Positions 63,000 through 64,000 of a stretch of DNA of 64,000 bases are shown in pieces (position 1 is the stretch's first letter; each line of letters starts with the position of its first letter). Both the position numbers and the translations under genes were made by a program. The notes beneath the pieces were generated by a model that did no database searches, was not told the DNA's origin, and saw only the letters and a list, made by a program, of their open reading frames with translations. This DNA comes from Phaseolus vulgaris (taxonomy: Eukaryota > Streptophyta > Magnoliopsida > Fabales > Fabaceae): positions 31,464,069 to 31,528,068 of the forward strand of contig NC_023758.2 in the NCBI RefSeq assembly GCF_000499845.2. Direction: 5' to 3'.

Positions 63000-64000
63000 T
63001 AGATTATAAGATTATGGTCCAGTATGTATAGGTTGACTCAATCCAATTTCGATTATGACGATCTGACATTGTGTTTATCGTATGTTTGACCTTGTCAATC
63101 AGAACATGGTTTGATATAAAGTTCGTTCGATAGGGACTTTATTTAACTTGGTTTGTAGTGGGTGTGACTAAACTTCACCCAAAGTAGATCCAAGTCAAAT
63201 TGATCCAACATAACTCAACTTGATACGATCTGAGGTAGGTTTGACTCTACTCAAGTCGTTGTGAGTCCAACATGACTTGGTCCGATGTGGGCTGAGCTCA
63301 ACCCAACTTGACATGAATTCAAGTCAATTCAATCCAATTTTGGCCCAGTTCAACTACCCACAATGGAATTGACTTGATTTCAAACGGAGGTGGGTCGATC
63401 TTGATTACGTCTAAGGTGAGCTCGACTCTACTTTTCCTAAAGTGAACCTAAATCAATTCAATCTAATGTAGGCCAAACTAGGTTATTTTCAACGTGGGTC
63501 TGATTCAATTGATCCTAAAGTGGACTCAACTCAACTTAGCACTATATGGACTCAATCAACCTTGGTTTGCCATAACCCAACCTAACCCCCAATCTGACCC
63601 CATCTACTTGAATTGGGTCTAATCCAATTGTGTTCATACTGACCAATGATTAATTCAAGTAGACTTATACCCTACCCCTACTCAGTTTGACCTAAGCATG
63701 ACCTGACTTGTCCCTCTTATGTCCAACTCGACTTGGATTCGCATGAACCACCATATCTCAATCTGATTTAACGTACGTGAAATTGTACTCAACCAAACTT
63801 GGACTTAATCTAATCTAACTTGTCTCAACACATGCTCAACTAAACTAGACATGACTCTGATTAGACCTATATCTTGACCTAAACCTGGTATGTTTTAGCT
63901 TGACTTAGATTCAAGTTGACGTGAGTCTCTCTCGATCAACTTAACATGGTATTGATCTAATCTAACTTTACATAAGTTCATCATGATTTTGTCTATATTT
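63000..64000. repeat. Long degenerate repeat tract of ctcaacttga-like words
   Basis: For at least one kilobase to the window edge the sequence consists of varied short words: ctcaacttga, aattcaatcc, gactcaact, gtgggtct and their relatives, spaced at very roughly 20-40 bases. No frame is open for long on either strand, so it is not coding. It looks like an old satellite or minisatellite that has drifted apart. The right boundary is outside the window. Confidence 0.6.

Noticed and set aside
1..64000. tRNA and rRNA genes.
   Set aside because: None was recognised by eye on either strand; a covariance-model search would be needed to exclude a degenerate one.

Overview
The window is nuclear DNA of a flowering plant, a dicot. 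The evidence is GT-AG introns, very AT-rich intergenic DNA, many plant retrotransposons, and six single-copy plant genes whose protein sequences are recognisable end to end. A legume of the bean group is my guess from the look of the genes and repeats; nothing in the sequence proves it. No tRNA, rRNA, CRISPR array or bacterial-type operon was seen.

Layout. 1-11,790 is gene-poor and AT-rich. It holds a 5'-truncated LINE with its target-site duplication (384-1605), a second 3' fragment of the same LINE family in the opposite orientation (7423-7657), an old non-autonomous DNA element, a possible LTR remnant and an 81-bp tandem array. 11,793-13,703 (-) is ISPF of the plastid MEP pathway. 15,992-18,693 (-) is SPO11-2, the meiotic double-strand-break factor, with 11 exons. 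19,480-20,428 (+) is a group IIe WRKY factor with an altered zinc finger and no intron inside the WRKY domain. 21,983-24,199 is a decayed Ty1-copia element, followed by a CACTA-ended MITE-like element. 26,833-29,916 (-) is a GH9 endo-1,4-beta-glucanase with 7 exons and one non-canonical splice donor. 34,491-38,263 (+) is SGT1, the HSP90/SCF co-chaperone of plant immunity, with 10 exons. 39,975-49,103 is a nearly complete Ty3-gypsy element of the Tat type. It has both LTRs, gag-pol with two RNase H domains, an antisense spliced gene and an 88-bp repeat array. 50,916-61,980 (-) is a PIAL-type SP-RING SUMO ligase gene with 16 exons; a copia remnant sits in one large intron and a splice acceptor is duplicated. 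62,000-64,000 is intergenic and ends in a long degenerate repeat tract.

The host genes are unrelated neighbours, each with its own promoter; there is no sign of a biosynthetic or defence gene cluster. SGT1 and the WRKY gene both belong to immunity in other plants and SPO11-2 to meiosis, but their proximity looks incidental. I found no convincing new multi-gene system. The most unusual items are the antisense spliced gene inside the Tat element, the remodelled WRKY zinc finger with intron loss, the GC splice donor in the glucanase, and the duplicated splice acceptor in the SUMO ligase gene.

Exon boundaries were worked out by hand from reading-frame continuity, splice-site dinucleotides and remembered family sequences. 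All host gene models close with consistent phases, but none has been checked against transcripts.
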